Part shown: positions 1-7,219 of the stretch, one piece after another
Layout: each line of letters begins with the position of its first letter
Numbering within the stretch: the stretch's first letter is position 1
Assembly: GCA_036374435.1 (NCBI GenBank)
Contig: DASUTU010000155.1
Coordinates: 1-16,062 of the forward strand
Source: CALGFI01 sp036374435
GTDB lineage: Bacteria > Actinomycetota > UBA4738 > HRBIN12
DNA length: 16,062 nucleotides
Reading direction: 5' to 3'
Translations under genes and position numbers: made by a program
Notes under the pieces: generated by a model
Told to the model about the DNA's origin: nothing
Seen by the model: the letters and a program-made list of their open reading frames with translations, nothing else
Database searches by the model: none

Positions 1-813
1 AACGGGACGACCAACTACATCCTCACGCGGATGTCCGAGGAGGGGCTGGCGTTCGAGGACGCCTTGGCCGAGGCGCAGCGTCTGGGGTACGCCGAGGCCG
101 AGCCGAGCGCGGACGTGGACGGGCACGACGCCGCCGCCAAGTGCGCCATCCTGGCCTCGATCGCGTTCAACGTCCGGGTGGTGGCCGACGACGTGTATCG
201 CGAGGGGATCGCCCGGGTGACCACCGAGGACATCGAGTTCGCCCGGCGCCTCGGCTACGTCGTGAAGCTCCTCGCGATCGCCGAGATCGGCGGCGACGAG
301 CGGATCGCCGTCCGCGTGCACCCGGCGATGATCCCGGCGGCCCACCCGCTGGCCAGCGTCCGCCATGCGTTCAACGCGGTGTTCGTCGAGGGTCCCAACG
401 TCGGCGAGCTCATGTTCTACGGGCGGGGAGCCGGGGGCGAACCGACGGCGACGGCCGTGATCGGCGACCTCGTGAGCGTGGCGCGGAACCTGCTAGCCGG
501 GGCCCGCGGGGTCGGCTGCACCTGCTTCCACGAACGCACGATCCGGCCCATGGCGGAGATGACCGGCCAGTACTACATCCTGCTCCGCGTGGAGGACCGG
601 CCGGGCGTGCTCGCCGAGATCGCGAGCGTGTTCGCCCGCCACCAGGTCTCGATCAAGAGCGTGTGGCAGGAGGGAACGGGGCGCGACGCGCAGCTCGTGT
701 TCATCACGCACCGCGCGCTCGAGGGGCCGTTCCAAGCGGCGGTCTCCGAGCTCGGCGACGTGGCGTCGGTCCGCGAGGTTCGCAGCGTCCTGCGCGTGGA
801 GGCCGAGGAGTGA
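1..813 (+). CDS. hom: Homoserine dehydrogenase, C-terminal part (5' end outside window)
   Basis: NADPH- or NADH-dependent reduction of aspartate semialdehyde to homoserine, the branch-point step to threonine and methionine. The frame is open from base 1 (Asn-Gly-Thr-Thr-Asn-Tyr), so the gene enters from upstream; the ATG at 31 is internal. The 270 codons present hold the substrate-binding and catalytic part of the family: NGTTNYIL at the very start, then LGYAEAEPSADVDGHDAAAK, whose acidic residues and final Lys are the family's active-site signature. The last ~80 residues, from YYILLRVEDRPGVLAEI, form an ACT domain, the usual site of allosteric feedback, typically by threonine. Monofunctional ACT-containing enzymes are about 430-450 residues, so roughly 160-180 N-terminal residues, including the Rossmann fold, are missing. 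thrC follows after 31 bases, so the two are probably co-transcribed. Confidence 0.96.
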   Translation, partial: NGTTNYILTRMSEEGLAFEDALAEAQRLGYAEAEPSADVDGHDAAAKCAILASIAFNVRVVADDVYREGIARVTTEDIEFARRLGYVVKLLAIAEIGGDERIAVRVHPAMIPAAHPLASVRHAFNAVFVEGPNVGELMFYGRGAGGEPTATAVIGDLVSVARNLLAGARGVGCTCFHERTIRPMAEMTGQYYILLRVEDRPGVLAEIASVFARHQVSIKSVWQEGTGRDAQLVFITHRALEGPFQAAVSELGDVASVREVRSVLRVEAEE

Positions 814-844
814 TCCCCCGGTCCGGTCGGATGGAGGCCGGGCG

Positions 845-1900
845 ATGACCGCCCGGCCGTGGCGCGGCGTGATCGAGGAGTATCGCGACCGCCTGCCGGT
901 CACCTCGTCGACCCCGGTGGTCACCTTATGCGAGGGTGGCACGCCGCTCGTGCGCTCGCACCCGCTCTCGGCCGAGACCGGGTGCGAGGTCTGGCTGAAA
1001 TACGAAGGGGCGAACCCCACGGCCTCGTTCAAGGACCGTGGGATGACGCTCGCGATCAGCAAGGCCATCGAGGAGGGGTCGAAGGCGGTCGTGTGCGCCT
1101 CGACGGGCAACACGAGCGCGAGCGCGGCGGCCTACGCGGCGAAAGCCGGGCTGACCTGCGCCGTGTTGGTGCCGAAGGGGAAGGTCGCCCTCGGCAAGAT
1201 GGCGGGAACGCTCGTGCACGGCGCCCGCGTGCTCGAGGTTGAGGGCAACTTCGACGCCTCCCTCGGCCTGGCGCAGAGCCTGGCCGAGCGCTACCCGGTC
1301 ACCCTCGTCAACTCCGTGAACCCGAACCGGCTCCAGGGTCAGAAGACGCTGGCGTTCGAGGTCGTGGACGCCCTCGGCCGGTCCCCCGACGTGCACTGCG
1401 TCCCGGTGGGCAACGCCGGCAACATCTCGAGCCACTGGATGGGGTACTCGGAGTACCTGGCCGACGGGGTGATCCACGACCCGCCGCGGCTGTTCGGGTT
1501 CCAGGCCGCCGGCGCCGCGCCGATCGTGCGGGGCGAACCCGTGGCCAACCCTCAGACCATCGCCACGGCGATCCGGATCGGGAACCCCGCGTCGTGGGAG
1601 CTCGCCGTCGCGGCCGCCAGGGGATCCGAGGGAGCCATCCACGCCGTCACCGACCGAGACATCCTCGCGGCGTACCGGCGGGTGGCCCGCGAGGGCCTGT
1701 TCGCCGAGCCCGCCTCGGCGGCAAGCGTGGCCGGGCTGCTGCGGCTTGCCGCCGACGGCGAGCTCGAGGCCGGATCCACGGTCGTCTGCGTGCTCACCGG
1801 ACACGGCCTCAAGGACCCCGAGTGGGCGATCACCGGCGCCGCCCACCCACCGACCGTCCCGGTGGACGCCGCGGCGGTCGCCGCGGAGCTCGGCCTGTAG
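845..1900 (+). CDS. thrC: Threonine synthase
   Basis: PLP-dependent enzyme converting O-phosphohomoserine to threonine and phosphate. The 351-residue protein has the PLP-lysine motif NPTASFKDRGM, with Lys63 as the expected Schiff-base residue. It also has the STGNTSASAAAYAAKAG segment of fold type II enzymes and a glycine-rich phosphate-binding PVGNAGNIS segment near residue 190. Its length matches the short bacterial/actinobacterial threonine synthase class. The ATG at 845 is preceded by GGAGG at 833-837, 7 bases upstream, which supports this start. It lies 31 bases after hom and only 5 bases before thrB, the usual actinobacterial hom-thrC-thrB order, and so is very likely part of one operon. 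Nothing is unusual in its motifs. Threonine dehydratase is less likely because of the context and the N-terminal form GGTPLVRS. Confidence 0.97.
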   Translation: MTARPWRGVIEEYRDRLPVTSSTPVVTLCEGGTPLVRSHPLSAETGCEVWLKYEGANPTASFKDRGMTLAISKAIEEGSKAVVCASTGNTSASAAAYAAKAGLTCAVLVPKGKVALGKMAGTLVHGARVLEVEGNFDASLGLAQSLAERYPVTLVNSVNPNRLQGQKTLAFEVVDALGRSPDVHCVPVGNAGNISSHWMGYSEYLADGVIHDPPRLFGFQAAGAAPIVRGEPVANPQTIATAIRIGNPASWELAVAAARGSEGAIHAVTDRDILAAYRRVAREGLFAEPASAASVAGLLRLAADGELEAGSTVVCVLTGHGLKDPEWAITGAAHPPTVPVDAAAVAAELGL

Positions 1901-1905
1901 GGACG

Positions 1906-2787
1906 ATGCGGCTCACCGCGTTCGTCCCGGCGACCTCGGCCAATCTCGGCCCGGGATTCGACAGCTTCGGCCTGGCACTGGACCTGTGCAACGAGGTCAC
2001 CGTGGACACGGACGCGGAGCCGGGCGTGTCCTGGGAGGGCGAGGGCGCCGACGAGCTCCCCACCGACGGCACCGACCTGGTCAGCCGCGCCATGCGCCAT
2101 GCGCTCGAGGTGCAGCGCCGCTTCCATCCGGACGCAGCGCTGCCGCCCGTCTCGCTCCGCGGGATCAATCGCATCCCGCTGGAGCGCGGGCTCGGCTCCT
2201 CGTCCGCGGCGGCCGTCGCCGGCATCGCGCTCGCCGACGCCCTGCTCGCCGACGCGGGCCTGAGCGGCGACCCCTACTCCACGTTCGCGTATGCCGCCGA
2301 GCTCGAAGGCCATCCCGACAACGCCGCGCCCGCCACCTACGGCGCCCTGACGGTCGTGTTGGCCGACGGCCACGTCCGACGGATCGACGTGTCCCCGGCC
2401 ATCCGGCCGGTGGTGCTGGTTCCCGACGCCCGGGTGGAGACCGAAGCGGCGCGCCGGGCCTTGCCGGTACGGGTCGCGCTCGGGGATGCCGCCTCCAACG
2501 TGGCGTACGGCGCCCTGGTCGTTCACGCCCTGGCGACCGGGGACCTCGACCTCCTCCGGGTCGCCCTGCACGACCGCCTCCATCAGGACGTGCGGCTCGC
2601 CCTCGTGCCCGAGGTTCGCGAGCGGTTCGAGTCCCTGGGCCGCTCGTTCCCCGTCTGCGTCTCGGGGGCCGGACCGTCCCTGCTCGCGTTCGAGGCCGAG
2701 CCGGGGGCCGTGCCCGACCCGGGCGAGGGGTGGCGGGTCCTGCGGGTCCCGGTCCGGGCGGCCGGCGTCGAGATCCGGGAAGGCTGA
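1906..2787 (+). CDS. thrB: Homoserine kinase
   Basis: GHMP-family kinase that phosphorylates homoserine with ATP, giving the substrate for ThrC. The 293-residue product begins MRLTAFVPATSANLGPGFDS, the typical N-terminus with the conserved S-N-L-GPGFD segment. It carries the GHMP ATP-binding loop ERGLGSSSAAAV (residues 93-104), HPDNAAPATYG around 136-146, and the C-terminal GHMP motif VSGAGPSLLAFE. The same frame is open upstream to 1594, but that part overlaps thrC, and homology starts exactly at the ATG at 1906, so this start is chosen. The gene begins 5 bases after the thrC stop with only a weak GGGA upstream, suggesting translational coupling to thrC. It ends the threonine cluster; a promoter-like sequence follows at 2827. 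Confidence 0.97.
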   Translation: MRLTAFVPATSANLGPGFDSFGLALDLCNEVTVDTDAEPGVSWEGEGADELPTDGTDLVSRAMRHALEVQRRFHPDAALPPVSLRGINRIPLERGLGSSSAAAVAGIALADALLADAGLSGDPYSTFAYAAELEGHPDNAAPATYGALTVVLADGHVRRIDVSPAIRPVVLVPDARVETEAARRALPVRVALGDAASNVAYGALVVHALATGDLDLLRVALHDRLHQDVRLALVPEVRERFESLGRSFPVCVSGAGPSLLAFEAEPGAVPDPGEGWRVLRVPVRAAGVEIREG

Positions 2788-2797
2788 AGGGGGCAGC

Positions 2798-2811
2798 CAT
2801 CGTTGACGATG
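2798..2811. promoter_or_regulatory. Perfect palindrome upstream of the debranching-enzyme promoter (possible operator)
   Basis: CATCGT-TG-ACGATG is a perfect 6-bp inverted repeat around a 2-base centre. It begins 10 bases after the thrB stop and ends 15 bases before the -35 element at 2827. The loop is too short for a hairpin, so a dimeric protein site is more plausible than a terminator. No regulator is identified and the call rests on symmetry and position alone. Confidence 0.3.
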
Positions 2812-2826
2812 TGGTGATCGATGCGA

Positions 2827-2855
2827 TTGAACGACTCACCCGCCGTCCCTAGACT
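2827..2855 (+). promoter_or_regulatory. Putative sigma-70-type promoter for the debranching-enzyme gene
   Basis: TTGAAC at 2827-2832 (close to TTGACA) is followed by a 17-base spacer and TAGACT at 2850-2855, which fits the TAnnnT -10 pattern of actinobacterial housekeeping promoters. Transcription would start near 2862, leaving a 5' leader of about 9 bases before the ATG at 2871. It is the best-spaced promoter-like pair in the 83-base gap after thrB, so the hydrolase gene is probably transcribed apart from the threonine operon. Confidence 0.5.
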
Positions 2856-2870
2856 CCCGCGAGACCTCCG

Positions 2871-5075
2871 ATGAGCGCGGATCCCGACCGGCCCCAGCCG
2901 GACCCCCCCGAGGACCAGGGGCGGCCCGAGGCGGCCCGCACCCCCGTCGTCGTCACCGACCTCGCGAGCAAGACGCTCGCGGTCAAGGAGGGCGACACCT
3001 TCCTGTACTCCGACCTGGAGGGGAACCTCGACCACGGCGGCGACTTCGGTCTCGGCCTGTATTCGAAGGACACCCGGTTCCTGTCGCACTTCCGGATGAC
3101 GCTCAACGGCCGGGATCTCGTCCTGCTTTCGTCGTCGTCCGAACGCGGGTACATGTCGCACGTCGACCTGACCAACCCCGACCTGTACGACGGCGAGGTC
3201 GTCACCGTTCCCCAACAGACGTTGAGCATCCGCCGGATCCGGGCCATCAGCGGGCGCCTGTTCGAGCGCGTCCGGCTGAAGAACTACAACGCCTTCCCGG
3301 TGTTGGTGGACCTGGGGTTCCACTTCGGAGCCGACTTCTCGGACATCTTCGAGGTGCGGGGAATGGCTCGGGAGGGGACCGAACCGCCGCGCCCGCCGCG
3401 CACGCACGACTCGACGATCGAGTTCGACTACGACGGCCGGGACGGCCTGGGCCGCACCACCCGGATCGAGTTCGGGGCCATGCCCGACCGCGTCGAGGTG
3501 GAGGGAGCGATCGCCGTTGCGACGTTCCGGATGCACCTCGGTCCGTTCCAGACGAAGCTGATCGGGCTGTCGGTCGACGCGATCGTCGAGGACGAGCGGC
3601 CGTCCTCGCAGGACTTCGACCAGGCGGTGCACCACCTCCGTCGCTCCTATGAAGAGTGGGACCGTGAGTCCACCGAGATCATCACGGACAACGAGCTCTT
3701 CAACCAGCTCCTGGCGCGGAGCCGTCGCGACCTCCGCGCCCTGTACACCGACACCGACGGCGGCTCGATCATCGCCGCCGGCATCCCCTGGTACGTGACC
3801 GTGTTCGGCCGGGACGCGCTCATCGCCTCCCATCAGCTGCTGCTGGTGAACCCTCGTCCGGCGCGTGAAGCCCTCGAGCTGCTGGCCGCGAAACAGGGGT
3901 CCAGGGTCGACGACTGGCGCGACGAGCAGCCCGGCAAGATCTTGCACGAGATCCGCCAGGGTGAGCTCGCCCGGGCCGGCCTGATCCCGCATTCCCCCTA
4001 CTACGGATCGGTGGACGCGACGCCGTGGTTCCTGATCCTGTACGCGATGCACCTGCGCTGGACCGGCGACGTGGGGTTCGCGGAGAAGCTGTTGCCAGCG
4101 GCGGAGGCGGCCCTGGAGTGGATCGACCGCTACGGCGACCTCGACGGGGACGGCTTCGTGGAGTACCTGAGCCGCTCGCCCAAAGGCATCCGGAACCAGG
4201 GGTGGAAGGACTCCCACGACTCGGTGGTCCACGCCGACGGGCGGCTGGCGGAGCCGCCGATCGCCCTGTCCGAGGTCCAGGGGTACGTGTACCTGGCGAA
4301 GAAGCGCATGGCCGACGTCTACCGGGCGTTGGGCCGGCTCGAACAGGCCCGGTGGCTCGAGGCCGAGGCGGAGGAGCTCAAGCGCCGCTACAACGAGGCG
4401 TTCTGGATGGAGGACGAGCAGTTCTTCGCGCAGGCCCTGGACCGGGACAAACAGCAGGTGCGGACGGTGACCTCCAACCCCGGCCACGGGCTGTACTGCG
4501 GCATGGTGGACGAGGACAAGGCCGCGCCGTTGACCAAGCGGCTGCTCTCGCCGGACATGTTCTCGGGGTGGGGAGTCCGGACGATGAGCAAGGCGGCGGC
4601 GGCCTACAACCCGATGAGCTACCACAACGGCTCGGTGTGGCCCCACGACAACGCCCTGATCGCGGCCGGGCTGAAACGCTACGGATTCGTTCGCTCGACC
4701 AACCGGGTGGCGACGGCATTGTTCGACGCCGCCATCCAGGCCGACTACCTCCGCCTGCCCGAGCTGTTCTGCGGGTTCACCCGCCGGACGCCCAACCGGC
4801 CGGTGAGCTACCCGATCGCGTGTTCACCCCAGGCCTGGGCGGCGGGATCACCCTTCCTGTTGCTCCAGGCGATCCTGGGGATCTCGGCTCGCGCCCACGA
4901 GAACCTGCTCACGGTGAACACGCCGCACCTGCCGTCGTGGCTCAACACCGTGGAAGTTCGAAACCTCGCCATCGGGGACAGCCGGATCAGCCTGGTGTTC
5001 CGGCGCGAGGGCGAGATCACCTCGTTCTCGCTCCTGTCGCGCGATGGCGACGTGCGAGTCGTGATGGAGGAGTAG
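2871..5075 (+). CDS. Glycogen debranching enzyme-like amylo-alpha-1,6-glucosidase
   Basis: A 734-residue protein of the bacterial amylo-alpha-1,6-glucosidase family: an N-terminal beta-rich GDE domain (about residues 36-235; GNLDHGGDFGLGLYSKDTRFLS) followed by an (alpha/alpha)6-barrel catalytic domain (about 265-690). Barrel landmarks visible are PWYVTVFGRDALI (306-318), HEIRQGELA (359-367), SVDATPWF (380-387), QGWKDS (443-448) and SYHNGSVWPHDN (583-594). The acidic residues in the GRD, SVD and WKD segments are candidate catalytic or substrate-binding groups. There is no signal peptide, so it should act in the cytoplasm, probably on alpha-glucan or a related oligosaccharide; the true substrate cannot be read from sequence. 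The ATG at 2871 follows a promoter-like sequence closely and lacks a strong ribosome binding site. The gene converges on the L,D-transpeptidase with only 3 bases between stops and no visible terminator. Confidence 0.88.
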   Translation: MSADPDRPQPDPPEDQGRPEAARTPVVVTDLASKTLAVKEGDTFLYSDLEGNLDHGGDFGLGLYSKDTRFLSHFRMTLNGRDLVLLSSSSERGYMSHVDLTNPDLYDGEVVTVPQQTLSIRRIRAISGRLFERVRLKNYNAFPVLVDLGFHFGADFSDIFEVRGMAREGTEPPRPPRTHDSTIEFDYDGRDGLGRTTRIEFGAMPDRVEVEGAIAVATFRMHLGPFQTKLIGLSVDAIVEDERPSSQDFDQAVHHLRRSYEEWDRESTEIITDNELFNQLLARSRRDLRALYTDTDGGSIIAAGIPWYVTVFGRDALIASHQLLLVNPRPAREALELLAAKQGSRVDDWRDEQPGKILHEIRQGELARAGLIPHSPYYGSVDATPWFLILYAMHLRWTGDVGFAEKLLPAAEAALEWIDRYGDLDGDGFVEYLSRSPKGIRNQGWKDSHDSVVHADGRLAEPPIALSEVQGYVYLAKKRMADVYRALGRLEQARWLEAEAEELKRRYNEAFWMEDEQFFAQALDRDKQQVRTVTSNPGHGLYCGMVDEDKAAPLTKRLLSPDMFSGWGVRTMSKAAAAYNPMSYHNGSVWPHDNALIAAGLKRYGFVRSTNRVATALFDAAIQADYLRLPELFCGFTRRTPNRPVSYPIACSPQAWAAGSPFLLLQAILGISARAHENLLTVNTPHLPSWLNTVEVRNLAIGDSRISLVFRREGEITSFSLLSRDGDVRVVMEE

Positions 5076-5078
5076 GCC

Positions 5079-5855
5079 TCAGGCCCGGACGACCACGGGC
5101 GTCCCGAGCCGCAAGAGCGGCTTCAGGCGGGCCAGGACGGCTTCGGAGACGCGGAGGCAGCCGGCGCTGGCCGAACGTCCGATGGTGGAGGGGGCGTTCG
5201 TGCCGTGGATCGCGAGTTGGTCGCCGCCGGTCCACCCGGCCGGCAGGTTCGGCTGGATCCCCGACATGCCGAAGGCGTACGTCCCGAGCGAGCCGCCCCC
5301 CGGGAACGCCACGCGATCGGTGACGACGAAGGGTCCTCGCGGGGTGGGGGAGGCCGGCGCGCCGGTGGCCGCCGGCGCCCGGAGCAGCACGTCGGGGCCC
5401 CGGCGGAGCGTCAACCGGTGCTCGGACAGGTCGACGATCACCCGCACGCGCGTCCACGAACGTTCGAGCCCTCGCAGGCGGATCCACCCGCTTCTCGGCT
5501 CGGCCACGTACGGAACGTCCACCAACCCGTACCGGCCGTCGGCGCTCGTCCGCCGCACCCACGCCATCGCGGGGGTCCGGTAGAAGCGCGAGGCGGCCGG
5601 CATCGTTCCCACGATCCTGCCTCCCCCGGGACGCGCCGTGACCGCCAGGTCCCGGTCGATCTCCACGAGGAGGAAGCGAGCGGAGCGGCCCGCGTCGGCG
5701 TCGGCGGGTGCGGACGTCAGGACCCTTGGGAGCCAACCGTCGTGGATCCCGCCCAACACGGCGGCCTCCGCCGGAGGCCCGAGCGCGACGGTCACCGCCG
5801 CGCTCAGCCCCATCGCGAGGGCGAGTTGCCGGACCGGCCGAGGGAGGACCTTCAT
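5079..5855 (-). CDS. L,D-transpeptidase (YkuD/ErfK family), secreted
   Basis: Cell-wall enzyme of the YkuD fold, which forms 3-3 peptidoglycan cross-links or attaches proteins to the wall through an active-site cysteine. The chosen ATG (5853-5855) gives a 258-residue protein starting MKVLPRPVRQLALAMGLSAA, a classic signal peptide ending near PAEAA (residue 32). The frame extends 20 codons further upstream, but that start has no ribosome binding site and buries the signal peptide. The catalytic domain covers about residues 136-257, with His217 in AIHGTN and Cys233 in SASAGCLRVSE, the expected HxGT...SxGCxR arrangement. The segment at about 60-130 looks like a small beta-rich domain of unknown role. 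It is 96 bases downstream of the marP-like gene on the same strand, so both may share a transcript and both act outside the membrane. Confidence 0.9.
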   Translation of the reverse strand: MKVLPRPVRQLALAMGLSAAVTVALGPPAEAAVLGGIHDGWLPRVLTSAPADADAGRSARFLLVEIDRDLAVTARPGGGRIVGTMPAASRFYRTPAMAWVRRTSADGRYGLVDVPYVAEPRSGWIRLRGLERSWTRVRVIVDLSEHRLTLRRGPDVLLRAPAATGAPASPTPRGPFVVTDRVAFPGGGSLGTYAFGMSGIQPNLPAGWTGGDQLAIHGTNAPSTIGRSASAGCLRVSEAVLARLKPLLRLGTPVVVRA

Positions 5856-5951
5856 TCCCCAGGTATCGGCCGCTTCGCCGTGACTCTTCACCCTCGCCGA
5901 GCCCAGGGAGCCCATCGACGGGCAGGAACGTGAGGCCGCTCGACGACGGCG

Positions 5952-7124
5952 TCAGCGTAGGCAGCGGCCGGTATCCACCGGGGTCGTCTGCTCCGCCGCG
6001 TCGTCCAGTCGCGGCCGGACGTCGTCCGCGGTGATGGCGTATCCCACGCGGTCCTCCGCCGACGATGCGGCGAACACGACGCCGGCGACCGTTCCGTCGG
6101 GCAGGACGAACGGCCCGCCTGAGTTCCCCGGCCGAACCACCGTCTGGAGCTCGAGCACCGATCGCACGATCTCGTCCGCGCCGTAGATGTCGCGCCCGAC
6201 CGCCTCGATGATCCGCAGCACCGCCGCGCTCCGAGCGTCGAGCGGCCCGCCCCCCGGGTACCCGAGGACGGCGCCGGCGTCCCCTCGGCGCGGATCGTCC
6301 TGAGCCAGCTGGAGCTCGGGGCCGAGGGCCGACTCGAGCCGCAGGATCGCCAGGTCGAGGTCGGCGTCGAACACGACGGTCTTCGCGTTACGCGTGACCC
6401 CGTCGCCGCTCTGCACGATCGGGTGGTCCACGCCGGCGACGACGTGCGCGTTCGTCACCACGTGGCCGTCCCCGGCCAGGAAGCCCGACCCCTCCTGTAC
6501 GCGGTCGCAGGCCCGGCCCCAGACGAGCACCGTGCTCCTCGCCGCGGCGTCCGCGGCCGCGCTGGCCTGTTCCCGTGTGGGCGGCGCCACCGGGTCGGCG
6601 GGTGGCGGCGGCAGCCCGGAGAAGACGTCGGGGAAGCCGAACCGGTTGAAGAACCGTCGCGCCTGCGCCAGCAGCGACGGGGGGTCGGGCAGGGTCGCGT
6701 CGAGCGACCGCACGATGGCCGAGCCGCGGATCTCCTGGGCCAGCCGGGGGAACGGCCCGTTGACGAGGTTCAACGCGAGGAACCAGATGGCCAGGAGCGA
6801 GGCCACCAGCGCGATCAGCGACCCGGAGGCGGCGTCGGCTCGGCCGAACCGGGTGGCCCGGGCCCGCTCGCGGACGCGGTGGCCGACGAACCACCCAAGG
6901 CCGTTCCCCAATGCGGCGAGGACGATCAGTGTGATGGCGGCTGTGCCGGCCTGGGCGCCGGGGCTCTCCGCAAGGCCGGCCAGGACGGGCGCGACCAGCG
7001 CGCCGACGCCCAGCCCGACGAGCAGCCCGCCGAAGCTGAACGCCTGGAGCGTGAGCCCTCGGTGGTACCCGGTCAGGGCGGCCAGGCCCAGCAGGGCGAG
7101 GAGGAACACGTCGAGCACGTTCAC
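5952..7124 (-). CDS. marP: MarP-like membrane serine protease (CvpA-type N-terminus plus trypsin-like domain)
   Basis: With a GTG start at 7122-7124 the protein is 390 residues. The first ~125 contain four hydrophobic segments of the CvpA/colicin V production type, beginning VNVLDVFLLALLGLAAL. A linker leads to a chymotrypsin-fold protease domain with the triad His227 (VVTNAHVVAG), Asp257 (DADLDLAIL) and Ser335 (RPGNSGGP). Cys206 (RACDRVQEGSG) and Cys388 (TGRCLR at the C-terminus) match the positions of the disulfide that stabilises Mycobacterium tuberculosis MarP (Rv3671c); domain order and length (MarP 397 residues) also agree. MarP is an inner-membrane protease whose periplasmic domain is needed for acid and oxidative stress survival. 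An ATG at 7190 in the same frame would add 22 residues without hydrophobic character, so GTG is preferred; a GGAG lies 12 bases upstream of it. The partner substrate here is unknown. Confidence 0.9.
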   Translation of the reverse strand: MNVLDVFLLALLGLAALTGYHRGLTLQAFSFGGLLVGLGVGALVAPVLAGLAESPGAQAGTAAITLIVLAALGNGLGWFVGHRVRERARATRFGRADAASGSLIALVASLLAIWFLALNLVNGPFPRLAQEIRGSAIVRSLDATLPDPPSLLAQARRFFNRFGFPDVFSGLPPPPADPVAPPTREQASAAADAAARSTVLVWGRACDRVQEGSGFLAGDGHVVTNAHVVAGVDHPIVQSGDGVTRNAKTVVFDADLDLAILRLESALGPELQLAQDDPRRGDAGAVLGYPGGGPLDARSAAVLRIIEAVGRDIYGADEIVRSVLELQTVVRPGNSGGPFVLPDGTVAGVVFAASSAEDRVGYAITADDVRPRLDDAAEQTTPVDTGRCLR

Positions 7125-7140
7125 GGCCCCGACATGCTCC

Positions 7141-7157
7141 CATGCCGGGGCATGCCC
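7141..7157. promoter_or_regulatory. Overlapping palindromes in the divergent intergenic region (possible operator)
   Basis: CATGCC-GG-GGCATG (7141-7154) overlaps a second perfect palindrome, GGGCATGCCC (7148-7157), and an extra CATGC half-site lies at 7133-7137. They sit in the 92-base space between the divergent marP-like and phosphoesterase genes, where one regulator could act on both. No matching regulator gene is in the window. GC-rich sequence makes short palindromes common, so confidence is limited. Confidence 0.3.
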
Positions 7158-7205
7158 TCTGCGCCCCCGGGCGGCCGCCTCCCATTCCAACGCAGGCGCC
7201 CTGGG

Positions 7206-7219
7206 TAGACTGGATCGTG
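7206..7219 (+). promoter_or_regulatory. Probable leaderless promoter -10 element for the phosphoesterase operon
   Basis: TAGACT at 7206-7211 fits the actinobacterial TAnnnT -10 element. The expected transcription start, 6-7 bases downstream, falls on the GTG start codon at 7217, and no Shine-Dalgarno sequence precedes that codon; this is the arrangement seen for leaderless mRNAs, which are frequent in Actinomycetota. The only -35-like sequence nearby, TTCCAA at 7185-7190, is weak with a 15-base spacer. The same TAGACT hexamer occurs upstream of the gene at 2871. Confidence 0.4.

Noticed and set aside
2803..2831. TTGACG at 2803-2808 as the -35 of a promoter
   Set aside because: The hexamer at the proper distance (2826-2831, ATTGAA) is a poor -10; the TTGAAC/TAGACT pair slightly downstream fits much better.
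2583..4646. 687-codon open frame on the - strand opposite the debranching-enzyme gene
   Set aside because: It is the antisense shadow of a clearly recognisable enzyme in GC-rich DNA; its translation is Arg/Val/Gly/Pro/His-rich with no recognisable domain.
5076..5078. Possible bidirectional terminator between the convergent debranching-enzyme and transpeptidase genes
   Set aside because: Only 3 bases separate the stops and no GC stem with a T-run is present on either strand nearby; any termination may depend on Rho.
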